Positions 1 to 6,000 of a stretch of DNA of 7,909 bases are shown piece after piece; positions within the stretch are counted from its first letter, which is position 1, and every line of letters begins with the position of its first letter. Both the position numbers and the translations under genes were made by a program. Source of the stretch: Victivallales bacterium (GTDB taxonomy: Bacteria; Verrucomicrobiota; Lentisphaeria; Oligosphaerales; Oligosphaeraceae); NCBI GenBank assembly GCA_017964325.1, contig JAGCSE010000331.1, forward strand, positions 1 through 7,909. Reading direction: 5' to 3'. The notes under the pieces were generated by a model. It searched no databases and was not told the origin of the DNA. It saw nothing but the letters and a program-made list of their open reading frames with translations.

Positions 1-72
1 AACGCGCCCGGCGGCGACGAGAAGAACGCCGCCTATCTCGCCAAATACAAGCCCCACATCAAAATGCTCTAA
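1..72 (+). CDS. 3' end of an unidentified upstream gene
   Basis: Frame 1 is open from the window edge and ends at a TAA at 70-72, giving the last 23 residues of a protein (…AAYLAKYKPHIKML). The tail is polar and basic, with no membrane segment or recognisable motif. The G/C-ending codons match the two genes that follow, and the next start is 47 bases downstream, so it is probably the preceding member of the same operon. In such neighbourhoods a sugar-phosphate isomerase/epimerase or another oxidoreductase would be common, but nothing in these few residues proves either. The family is left open. Confidence 0.6.
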   Translation, partial: NAPGGDEKNAAYLAKYKPHIKML

Positions 73-119
73 AAAAACCTTTCTGTCCCTTTCGTCCCTT
101 AACCCTAATAGGAATCACC

Positions 120-848
120 ATGAAACTGAAAGAAATGAATGCGGCGCTCCAGCGGCTCCGCGACAAATATGCCGTCAAGGCGGATGGCGAGATCGTCGCC
201 GCCAAGGAAGGCTCCATCGGCAACGCCGCCGAACTCAAATTCGCAGACGGCACCGTCTGCAAGTTGTTGCCGTGGCGCAAGGAACGCCGTTTCATCGAAT
301 TGAAGAATCTCATCGACAACAAGATTCTGGAAGACGTCTCCACCCTCCGCTTCATGAATCTGAAGGCGGCTGCCTGCATCCGCCCGTTGCTCTACCGCGA
401 ATTGGATTTGGCGGCATTTCTTGGCGAATCAGAAGTCGCCTCCCTTTTCGCGACCGTCAACGGCAAGACCGCCAATCTGATCGTCCGTCTCACGGACGGA
501 AAGAGCGTCTCCATCGAATGTTCCGCCTCCCTGCCCGCCAACGCGGAGCCCATCGACAAGCATGAGATCATCGCCCGCCGCGGCGTCGCCTGCGACCGCA
601 CCGTCGATACGCAGGTTCCCCAAGCATCCATCTACGAATTCACGGCCGACGGCGAAAAGCGCTATACCGACACGGACACGGAGCTCTTCGGCTTCGAACT
701 GGATGAAATTCTCACCATCCGCGCCGCCTACGCCGTCCTCTCCGATCCATCGCTCGCCGCGCAATGGAACGCCATCGACGCGAACGTCACGGCACAGGTC
801 CAAAACGCGCTCGAATCGGACAAGTCACGCAAACCCGTCTGCTGCTGA
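120..848 (+). CDS. Unrecognised 242-aa protein, possible companion of the Gfo/Idh/MocA oxidoreductase
   Basis: The start ATG at 120 has an AGGA at 110-113, six bases upstream, and the frame uses the same G/C-ending codons as the next gene, so it is a real gene. I do not recognise the family. The protein opens with a charged helical stretch (residues 1-20, LKEMNAALQRLRDKY). A mixed central part follows. Residues about 110-175 look like alternating beta strands (LFATVNGKTANLIVRL, VSIECSAS, HEIIARRGVACDRTV, ASIYEFTADGEKRYTD). The end is helical (193-232) and closes with two cysteines (Cys241-Cys242). It has no signal peptide or membrane segment. The strand-rich part followed by a helix loosely recalls the C-terminal substrate domain of Gfo/Idh/MocA proteins, but there is no Rossmann motif and the likeness is weak. 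The stop overlaps the ribosome binding site of the oxidoreductase at 862, so the two are very likely cotranscribed and translationally linked. Confidence 0.75.
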   Translation: MKLKEMNAALQRLRDKYAVKADGEIVAAKEGSIGNAAELKFADGTVCKLLPWRKERRFIELKNLIDNKILEDVSTLRFMNLKAAACIRPLLYRELDLAAFLGESEVASLFATVNGKTANLIVRLTDGKSVSIECSASLPANAEPIDKHEIIARRGVACDRTVDTQVPQASIYEFTADGEKRYTDTDTELFGFELDEILTIRAAYAVLSDPSLAAQWNAIDANVTAQVQNALESDKSRKPVCC

Positions 849-854
849 GGAGGA
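847..854 (+). promoter_or_regulatory. Strong ribosome binding site for the 862 start
   Basis: The bases GAGGAGGA overlap the stop codon of the upstream gene (TGA at 846-848), and the AGGAGG core ends eight bases before the ATG at 862. This near-perfect Shine-Dalgarno sequence fixes the oxidoreductase start at 862. The frame stays open back to 562, but that stretch is the upstream gene read out of frame. The overlap with the stop codon suggests translational coupling. Confidence 0.85.
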
Positions 855-861
855 ACACATA

Positions 862-1938
862 ATGAAACCCGTCAAAATCGCCATGATGGCCCTCACGCAC
901 GGCCATACCCGCAAATACTACCAGACGCTCCGCGACAACAGCAAACTGGACTGGGTCGCATCCTGCGCCACCGACCAGCGTGCGAAGGACGTCTATGAAC
1001 TCTACAACAACGGCGTGCCCTGCTATCTCTCCGCCGAAGAGATGTTTGCGAAGCATCCCGACATCGAGGCCGTCGTCATCGCGTCCGCCAACGACCAGCA
1101 TCTGAAGGAGATGAAGCTCTGCGCGGAGCGCGGCGTCCACATCCTCTCCATGAAGATCCCCACCTTCGATCCGAAGGAATACGACGAGATGATCGAACTC
1201 GTGGACAAGGCGGGCATCGTCTGCCAGATCGAGCTGGAAATGCACTACAATCCCGTCGTCAAGCGGTTGCAGGAAATCATCGCGTCCGGCAAGCTCGGCA
1301 AGCTGCTGTCCATCCAGATGACGAACATCACGCTGTCGCCCGTCTGGGCCTTCCCGTGGCAGGGCGTGCCCGAAGCCTCCTACGGCTCACGCGTCCCGCT
1401 GAAGAAAGGCGACAGCCGTTTCCGCGGCGGCGCCCTCTGCGACCATCCGCACATCTTCGATCTGATCCGCTGGCTGACAGGCTCCGATTTCGACTATGTC
1501 TATTCGCAGGTCGCCCCCAACCTCCGGCCGGACATCGAAGTGGAGGACATGATTCTCGCCAGCGGCAAGATGAAAGACGGCACGTCCTTCCTGTTCGATC
1601 CATCGTGGTCGCGTCTTGAGGAACGCCTCGCCGTGCCCGCTCCCGGCTGGGAAATCTTCCCGAAACGCATGGAGGTCAACGTCACCATCACGGGCGAGAA
1701 AGGCACCGTCATGTGCGACTGCTTCGGCCCGAACGTCTATCACAACGGCGCGCCCAACGACCGCTACACCGTGCAATACACCTACTTCGACGAATGGATC
1801 GGCCTCATCGACGAATTCGTCGATTGCATCCGCAACCACAAGCAGCCGAAGATCAATCTCCGTTGGCACCGCCAGACAATCGACTGCATGAACGCCTGCT
1901 ACAAGAGCGTGGAAAGCGGCATGCCCGCCAATGTGTAA
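862..1938 (+). CDS. Gfo/Idh/MocA family NAD(P)-dependent oxidoreductase
   Basis: This 358-aa protein has the usual length and order of the Gfo/Idh/MocA family: an N-terminal nucleotide-binding domain (about 1-122) and a C-terminal alpha/beta substrate domain (about 123-350). Members oxidise or reduce sugars, inositols and related polyols in the cytoplasm with a bound NAD(P). Visible signatures are the strand VEAVVIASANDQH-type segment at 68-80, the family lysine in SMKIP (Lys98, the usual EKP position), and the C-domain block GGALCDHPHIFDLIRWL (189-205) with Asp194, His195, His197 and Asp200, matching the family's GG..D..H..D active-site block with one residue fewer between Asp and His. Two features are unusual. 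The glycine-rich loop reads ALTHGHTRKYY (10-20) rather than GxGxxG, and the Glu of EKP is Met97. The start at 862 is set by a strong ribosome binding site. The gene follows the 242-aa protein by 13 bases. The substrate cannot be read from the sequence; the family assignment is firm. Confidence 0.92.
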   Translation: MKPVKIAMMALTHGHTRKYYQTLRDNSKLDWVASCATDQRAKDVYELYNNGVPCYLSAEEMFAKHPDIEAVVIASANDQHLKEMKLCAERGVHILSMKIPTFDPKEYDEMIELVDKAGIVCQIELEMHYNPVVKRLQEIIASGKLGKLLSIQMTNITLSPVWAFPWQGVPEASYGSRVPLKKGDSRFRGGALCDHPHIFDLIRWLTGSDFDYVYSQVAPNLRPDIEVEDMILASGKMKDGTSFLFDPSWSRLEERLAVPAPGWEIFPKRMEVNVTITGEKGTVMCDCFGPNVYHNGAPNDRYTVQYTYFDEWIGLIDEFVDCIRNHKQPKINLRWHRQTIDCMNACYKSVESGMPANV

Positions 1939-2228
1939 GCATTGGCTTGGGAGGGTCAAGCTCCTGCGTAACTGGACGCGCAAGAGCGCACCCTTCCCCA
2001 AAACATATCGCATTCGTGAAGGCGCGAGTCATGCTCGTACCGTTAAGCACAGAATAGCAACGAGGCATGTTCAGGCTTGTGGACGGCTGCGGCATTATGT
2101 TGCAGCCGCCAATGAATGAAAAGCGCTGCCATCGTGTGGCGCTTTCTGGAGATGTGCATGCCCCGTTGGATATGACGTTCATCTAGACGGTCGCATGAAG
2201 GGGAAAAGTTGTATCCCTATCATTTGCC
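1939..2228. other. Convergent intergenic region with serial inverted repeats
   Basis: This 290-base gap separates the plus-strand oxidoreductase from the minus-strand ATPase. I see no convincing gene. It contains four inverted repeats one after another: arms 1949-1956/1990-1998 (eight pairs, one bulged base), 2030-2038/2060-2069 (nine pairs, one bulged G), 2084-2090/2102-2108 (seven pairs, 11-base loop) and 2120-2126/2139-2145 (seven pairs, terminator-like). The first long stem also encloses a short GCGT/ACGC hairpin (1966-1979). Such density is more than a simple terminator needs. It could be a long structured 3' untranslated region, a small RNA, or a decayed repeat element; the sequence alone does not decide. 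Confidence 0.4.
2120..2145. terminator. Likely bidirectional terminator between convergent genes
   Basis: The perfect seven-base arms AAAGCGC and GCGCTTT flank a 12-base loop. On the plus strand the stem is followed by TTTCT-like bases. On the minus strand it ends GCGCTTTTC, with four T residues. It lies about 180 bases after the oxidoreductase stop and about 84 bases after the ATPase stop, where a shared terminator is expected. The T-runs are short, so its strength is uncertain. Confidence 0.5.
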
Positions 2229-3656
2229 TCACTGTTTGAACAGCCGTTCCACAGGAACAAGATAGTCGAAGAAGGCGTTTTCCAAGATTTCTGGAACGAG
2301 ATCGCCATCATACACAAGGACGGTTCGGACGGATTTACTGCGGGGGATGCGCAGCTTTTCAATCTTTTCCTGGACTTCAAGCTCGATGGCGGATGATATT
2401 TTTCTTCTCCGTTTGATTTCAACGACAACAAGTGCCTTGGGCGTCTGGATGAGCAGATCGATCTGAAGGCCAGAAGACGAAGCGCTTTTCCGGCGGATAT
2501 ATGGCGCGGCGGACGTGATCAGTCTGCCTTCAAGGCCGATGAGCGGGCAGAGCGCATCCAGATTGTTGAGGATGAGATTCTCGAACTGCAATCCCATGAC
2601 GGAGTCCCATCCGGGAAGCTGTTCCATCGTCGTGAAACGGAACAGCCCTTCGCGGATGGCTGTTTCGCGTGGGGCGATGAATTTCAGATAGAACCGTGTG
2701 TAATTGTCACGCAGACGATATTGGATCTGACGCACTTTCGCTCCCGTCTCTGGATTCAGCCCGGAGGACGGCGCGATGAATCCCGCTTCGGCAAGATCGC
2801 GCAGATCGTCGCTGACGTGTCCGTTCGCCTCCATGCCCATCTTGCCGGACAGTTCCGTCAGCGTGGAGGGGCCTTCCGCCAGCTGCTGGAGCAGATTTCG
2901 TTTCATGACGGCGTTCCCGAAAACGTCGCTGAAAATGGTGTTGAAGTCACGGAAGAGATAGCCTTCCGGCATGAAGCAAAGCCGTCTGATGTTTTCGTCG
3001 GCGTCCAATGACGGATCGATTTCCTGAAGGTATTTTGGAATGCCGCCTGTGACGGAAAGGACGTCCAGAATTTCACGAAGCGCCGTATGGCCGGCCTTCT
3101 TCCCCCAGAATTCGCGGCAGTCCGCAAGCGGCATTTCCAGCAATGTGACATCCAGCGAAATTCTCCCCACGAACCCTTTGGATTTCAGGATGTTGTCTTG
3201 AATCCAGGCGGAAACGCTGCCTGCGAGAACAAGAATCAGCGAACCTTTGCGTGAAAGCTGCGTGTCCCATGCGTTTTTGAGATAGGCGGCGAACGTCGAA
3301 TCATACGCCCCCATCCAGGAGATTTCGTCAAGGAAGACGATGGTCCGGGCGGTTTTGGAAACGGCCGCGTCCAATGCATCGAAGGCCTTTGGCCAACTGT
3401 CGGCCTTGGCTTCGGGAAGGCCGGTCGCTTTGGCGAGCCGTTCGCAGAAATTGGCGATCTGCTTTTCATTCGTCATTCCCTTGTCCGGAGCGAGGCCTTC
3501 GATTTCGATGAAACGGCATTTGCTCAACGCCGCGAACCGCTCGACCAGCGTGGATTTTCCGATGCGTCGGCGGCCAGAGACGACTGCCAGGGAGGACGTG
3601 TTCTTCCGCCATAGCGCGGACAGAATGCCAAGATAATAGTCGCGGCCGATGAACAT
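2229..3656 (-). CDS. AAA+ ATPase with C-terminal DUF234/nuclease-like domain
   Basis: Starting at 3656 the product is 475 aa and begins MFIGRDYYLGIL, the typical opening of the archaeal-type ATPase family (Arch_ATPase/PF01637 with DUF234/PF03008). In order it has a Walker A loop GRRRIGKST (28-36, Lys34), a Walker B strand TIVFLDEISWMG (105-116, Asp110, Glu111), a sensor-like LAGSVSAWI (144-152), a possible arginine finger in GFVGR (Arg165), and TGGIPKYL (203-210). A winged-helix-like middle part (about 250-320) follows, then a C-terminal domain with FEN (Glu359), IDLL (Asp400) and VVEIK (Glu413, Lys415), which resembles a PD-(D/E)xK nuclease core. All key residues are present, so the gene looks functional. 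It is probably a cytoplasmic, DNA-associated ATPase, but no cellular role is established for this family. The frame is open further upstream to a TTG at 3815, but that part reads through the promoter and a palindromic repeat. It stands alone and is unrelated to the sugar genes on either side. ATG 3659 is a possible alternative start. Confidence 0.9.
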   Translation of the reverse strand: MFIGRDYYLGILSALWRKNTSSLAVVSGRRRIGKSTLVERFAALSKCRFIEIEGLAPDKGMTNEKQIANFCERLAKATGLPEAKADSWPKAFDALDAAVSKTARTIVFLDEISWMGAYDSTFAAYLKNAWDTQLSRKGSLILVLAGSVSAWIQDNILKSKGFVGRISLDVTLLEMPLADCREFWGKKAGHTALREILDVLSVTGGIPKYLQEIDPSLDADENIRRLCFMPEGYLFRDFNTIFSDVFGNAVMKRNLLQQLAEGPSTLTELSGKMGMEANGHVSDDLRDLAEAGFIAPSSGLNPETGAKVRQIQYRLRDNYTRFYLKFIAPRETAIREGLFRFTTMEQLPGWDSVMGLQFENLILNNLDALCPLIGLEGRLITSAAPYIRRKSASSSGLQIDLLIQTPKALVVVEIKRRRKISSAIELEVQEKIEKLRIPRSKSVRTVLVYDGDLVPEILENAFFDYLVPVERLFKQ

Positions 3657-3663
3657 CATGCTT

Positions 3664-3669
3664 CTCCTT
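3664..3669 (-). promoter_or_regulatory. Ribosome binding site that sets the ATPase start
   Basis: On the minus strand AAGGAG lies seven bases before the ATG at 3656 and four before the adjacent ATG at 3659. The spacing favours 3656, and the family-typical MFIGR opening agrees. There is no comparable site before the far-upstream TTG at 3815. Confidence 0.75.
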
Positions 3670-3741
3670 GTCACACAAAATCGATGGTTTCTCGAAAATA
3701 CCGCGCTGTTTCTTGCAGGGACGGCATTTATCATGGGATAT

Positions 3742-3769
3742 ATTTTACTCCATTTCCTCCCAAAAGCAA
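3742..3769 (-). promoter_or_regulatory. Candidate promoter for the ATPase gene
   Basis: Reading the minus strand, TTGCTT (3764-3769) and TAAAAT (3742-3747) are separated by 16 bases and resemble the sigma-70 -35 and -10 boxes. Transcription would start near 3735 and leave a leader of about 75-80 bases before the ATG. It lies downstream of the palindrome pair, so the ATPase can be expressed separately from the glycosidase gene. The match is by eye only. Confidence 0.4.
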
Positions 3770-3778
3770 GAAAAATTC

Positions 3779-3813
3779 GGGCGACTATTTCCATTTTTGG
3801 TAAATAGTCGCCC
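3779..3813. repeat. 35-bp palindromic repeat, copy 1
   Basis: Perfect 12-base arms GGGCGACTATTT (3779-3790) and AAATAGTCGCCC (3802-3813) enclose an 11-base centre in which CC and GG can add two more pairs around an ATTTTT loop, leaving one unpaired T. It is identical to copy 2 at 3834-3868 except for that one base (T3801 against C3856). On the minus strand the stem is followed by GAATTTTTC, so it can also act as an intrinsic terminator. Confidence 0.9.
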
Positions 3814-3833
3814 AAAAACAGGCCATTAAAAAT

Positions 3834-3868
3834 GGGCGACTATTTCCATTTTTGGCAAATAGTCGCCC
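3834..3868. repeat. 35-bp palindromic repeat, copy 2
   Basis: This is the second copy of the palindrome, in the same orientation and 55 bases from the first, with the same 12-base arms (3834-3845 and 3857-3868). It begins eight bases beyond the glycosidase stop codon on the minus strand and is followed on that strand by ATTTTTAA. The outer flanks of both copies are A/T-runs. The unit may be a repeat family scattered in this genome (REP-like), a doubled terminator, or an operator for the ATPase. No third copy is visible in this window. Confidence 0.9.
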
Positions 3869-3876
3869 GAAAAAAA

Positions 3877-5733
3877 TCAAACCCACACGGAGAATGTGTT
3901 GCCCGTCGGGCCGCCGTAATGCGAATCGGCGGCCGACTGGAAGTCACACACGGGGAAGGACTTGATGACTTTTCCATCGTGGAGGATCTCCGCGTACCAT
4001 GCGCCCCAGCAGAGGTCGTTCTTGAGAGGCGACAGCTTCAAGGTGCAGGCCATGCCGTTCACCGTGTCGTCGCTGTAGAGCTGATCCGCCGTGGCGCCTG
4101 CGCGGCGTGCGCGGGCCAACACCAGCGGGCCGGTCATCATCGTCGCGGCCATCGTGGAACGGTAGTTGCGGATGACGGCGTCGCCCGAATACATGGCGAC
4201 GCATTGGTAGCGCTTGTACGGCCAGCCTTTCGGGTCGTTGGCGTCCGCCGCGATGTTGTCCGTCGGACGGCTGACGATGCGCGGCGCCATGTCGAACGTC
4301 AGCATATAGACATTTCCCTGTTGGGAGACATCGAGTTTCGGGCACCAGCCCGGCTTGCGGAAGCGGATTTTCGCGGATGTGTCGCTAACTGTTACGGTCA
4401 CGATGTTGCCGACAGGATAATTTCCTCTGATCGTGAAGGTTACGCCATCCAATGTGGCCGTCGCGTCCTGATAGAAATTGACTTGGAACACGCCGTCCTG
4501 ATCGCGGACGACTGTGGCAGAGGCCATGTCCATGAACGTGCGCGGCACGTTGTTCACGCAGCAGTGGTTGTAGGCGCAGTTGCACTGGAAATTCGGTTCG
4601 TGGCGGGTGGCGGCGCGGATGGAGAAGGCCGCCCATGAGCCGTCGCGGTACACACCTGCGAGAAACGCGTTGAAATACGCGAACTCCATGTAGTCCAGAT
4701 ACTTGTCATCGCCTGTGATCAGGAAGAGATCGTAGGAGAGGCGGATCCAGTGGATCGTGTCGCAAAGCTCCGTGGCGGCGTTCGGATAATGGGCCGCGCC
4801 GATGAATTTATCGACGAAACCGACGTCGCCGATGGGATTCAGTTCGCTCTTCGCGAGATTTTCATGGATGGCGGCGACGGCGTCCAAACAACGTTTCTCG
4901 CCCGTCACACGGTAATATTCCAGCAGACCGTCGAGACAGCTCATCATTTCATAGCTTTTCGCCCAGCCGGCGGCGTTGGGGTACCATTGCCACAGTTCCT
5001 TCCCGTTGAAGGCGTTGCGGAAGAAATTCGGGCCCTTTCCGTCTTCACGATCCCAGTCGGGAAGCATTTCGGCCGCGTAGTCCAAATACTTCTTGTTTTT
5101 GGTCTCTTCGTAGAGCATGACCAACGGCTTCAAAACGGACATGGAGGCGACGCCCATGATCTGGTCGTTGCCTGTCACATACAACGGGATGCCAAGGCGA
5201 TGCATCATGTCGATCCATTGATCCATCTGGCGGACGACGCTGTCCATGATCGATTGGTCTTTCGTGACTTTCGCGACCATCAACATGGCCCATATCAGAT
5301 ACTTGCGGTTCCACAGATTCCAGAGACAGTGCCATCCGAAAGCTGGATTCTGATCCATCATGCGGCCAGTCTCCTCCGTGAAGGCGACTCGTTCCTTATC
5401 CGTATAGGAACCAAGATAGCCGTCGTCGTCCTGCAACGCCATGAGACGATGACATTCGTCTTTTATAAATGCTAGTAATTCAATATCTTGCGTATAATCA
5501 GCCACGCGTGCCGCACTGAGCATCAACTTGCCCCAGAATTCGCCGCGCCACATCCCACCAGCAGGCATGCCTTCATCGTCGTCACGCCGTTCGATAGGGG
5601 AGCGGGCCTCGCCGAAAATGTCTTTTTTCGCGAAATCCGAAAGGACGCGGAACTGGAGGAAACGGTCCATTTTCTCGCCCGGAACACCTTCCAGACGGAC
5701 ATCCTTCAACTGGCAGTCACGATATTTATCCAT
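3877..5733 (-). CDS. GH127-type (DUF1680) glycoside hydrolase, possible beta-L-arabinofuranosidase
   Basis: The 618-aa product has the length and layout of the DUF1680/GH127 group: a long helical (alpha/alpha)6-type catalytic region (about 60-410) followed by beta-rich domains (about 415-618). Family members are zinc- and cysteine-dependent glycosidases, typified by beta-L-arabinofuranosidase HypBA1. The key block is present: ATELCDTIHWIRLSYDLFLI (320-339) holds the Glu-x-Cys pair (Glu322, Cys324), LDYMEFAYFNAFLAG (346-360) is the conserved helix, and NHCCVNNVPR (389-398) carries the Cys391-Cys392 pair that in HypBA1 supplies the nucleophile and a zinc ligand. It has no signal peptide, so it should act on small oligosaccharides in the cytoplasm. 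The ATG at 5733 has AAAAGG (5740-5745) six bases upstream. It is divergent from the corrinoid operon and ends at the palindrome pair. The family is sure; the sugar specificity is not. The expected acid/base Glu appears to be replaced (see findings). Confidence 0.9.
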   Translation of the reverse strand: MDKYRDCQLKDVRLEGVPGEKMDRFLQFRVLSDFAKKDIFGEARSPIERRDDDEGMPAGGMWRGEFWGKLMLSAARVADYTQDIELLAFIKDECHRLMALQDDDGYLGSYTDKERVAFTEETGRMMDQNPAFGWHCLWNLWNRKYLIWAMLMVAKVTKDQSIMDSVVRQMDQWIDMMHRLGIPLYVTGNDQIMGVASMSVLKPLVMLYEETKNKKYLDYAAEMLPDWDREDGKGPNFFRNAFNGKELWQWYPNAAGWAKSYEMMSCLDGLLEYYRVTGEKRCLDAVAAIHENLAKSELNPIGDVGFVDKFIGAAHYPNAATELCDTIHWIRLSYDLFLITGDDKYLDYMEFAYFNAFLAGVYRDGSWAAFSIRAATRHEPNFQCNCAYNHCCVNNVPRTFMDMASATVVRDQDGVFQVNFYQDATATLDGVTFTIRGNYPVGNIVTVTVSDTSAKIRFRKPGWCPKLDVSQQGNVYMLTFDMAPRIVSRPTDNIAADANDPKGWPYKRYQCVAMYSGDAVIRNYRSTMAATMMTGPLVLARARRAGATADQLYSDDTVNGMACTLKLSPLKNDLCWGAWYAEILHDGKVIKSFPVCDFQSAADSHYGGPTGNTFSVWV

Positions 5734-5757
5734 GCTTTACCTTTTACTGATATGTTT

Positions 5758-5774
5758 TCCAAAAGTCTTTTGGA
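5758..5774. promoter_or_regulatory. 17-bp operator-like palindrome upstream of the glycosidase
   Basis: The perfect seven-base arms TCCAAAA and TTTTGGA flank GTC. The palindrome ends 24 bases before the glycosidase ATG, a position typical of a repressor operator lying just downstream of a promoter. In RNA it would form a seven-pair stem with a three-base loop in the leader. No regulator gene is present in this window to pair with it. Confidence 0.45.
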
Positions 5775-5914
5775 CATGAGACACACGAAATGGGAATGAA
5801 TACAATGTATATGCAATTCATCAAGAGTAAAACAATCCTCTCTAAAAAACTACCTTCACGACATTCATGCCCCTTAAATACACACTCGCATGGGGAATCG
5901 ACAAAAAGGTTTTA

Positions 5915-5952
5915 TGCTACAATTTGCAATCTTGTTCGTTATGTTATATTAT
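5915..5952 (+). promoter_or_regulatory. Candidate promoter(s) for the corrinoid operon
   Basis: Two overlapping possibilities are visible. TTGCAA (5924-5929) and TATTAT (5947-5952) are 17 bases apart, a good sigma-70 arrangement that would start transcription near 5959. Upstream of it, TGCTACAAT (5915-5923) resembles an extended -10 box. The first would give a leader of about 40 bases before the ATG at 6001 and rules out translation from the far-upstream ATG at 5890. Confidence 0.5.
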
Positions 5953-6000
5953 TGTAGGATTTTGATTGCCTCCACATCCATTGAACAGTCGGGAAAAAAC

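Larger units (their letters stand above)
3776..3874 (-). terminator. Tandem intrinsic terminators after the glycosidase gene
   Basis: On the minus strand the glycosidase stop codon is followed by a T-rich stretch, a 12-14 bp GC-based stem, ATTTTTAA, a GTTTTT run, the same stem again, and GAATTTTTC. Two strong stems, each followed by a T-run, placed directly after a gene, are what an efficient double terminator looks like. This would insulate the ATPase from glycosidase transcription. That they terminate is inferred; the stems themselves are directly visible. Confidence 0.65.
5734..6000. promoter_or_regulatory. AT-rich divergent promoter region
   Basis: This 267-base gap lies between the minus-strand glycosidase and the plus-strand UroD-like gene. 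It is markedly richer in A/T than the genes around it. It holds a 17-bp palindrome near the glycosidase start, plus-strand promoter elements at 5915-5952, and on the minus strand only a weak pair, TTGTTT (5830-5835) and TATACA (5806-5811), 18 bases apart. An imperfect inverted repeat ATGAAT…ATTCAT also spans about 5797-5822. I see no cobalamin riboswitch box and no small gene. Confidence 0.6.

Noticed and set aside
73..119. Imperfect short tandem repeat TTTCTGTCCC/TTTCGTCCC before the 242-aa gene
   Set aside because: It is only two units in a short gap between cotranscribed genes, too little to call a functional element.
562..861. Open frame extending the oxidoreductase upstream by 100 codons
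   Set aside because: It lies inside the 242-aa gene in another frame and gives a low-complexity Ser/Thr/Arg/Pro-rich sequence. A strong ribosome binding site sets the start at 862.
1931..2119. 62-aa basic open frame overlapping the oxidoreductase stop
   Set aside because: It has no ribosome binding site of its own, no recognisable motif, and coincides with the stem-loop region. A structured RNA or untranslated region explains the stretch better.
3657..3815. Upstream extension of the ATPase from a TTG at 3815
   Set aside because: It runs through a palindromic repeat and a likely promoter, has no ribosome binding site, and the family normally starts at MFIGR.
3779..3868. Short CRISPR array
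   Set aside because: There are only two repeats, each a self-complementary hairpin with T-runs, separated by a 20-base A/T-rich gap, and no cas genes are nearby.
3832..4638. 268-aa plus-strand open frame starting in the second palindrome
   Set aside because: It is antisense to the glycosidase, rich in Arg, Ala and Val as expected from reading G/C-ending codons in reverse, and has no recognisable domain.
5890..6000. Hydrophobic N-terminal extension of the UroD-like protein, resembling a membrane anchor
   Set aside because: It overlaps the best plus-strand promoter elements, and the family is cytoplasmic. The hydrophobic residues come from AT-rich promoter DNA.
5734..6000. Cobalamin riboswitch controlling the corrinoid operon
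   Set aside because: No B12-box or related conserved core was found by eye, and the leader after the likely promoter is only about 40 bases.
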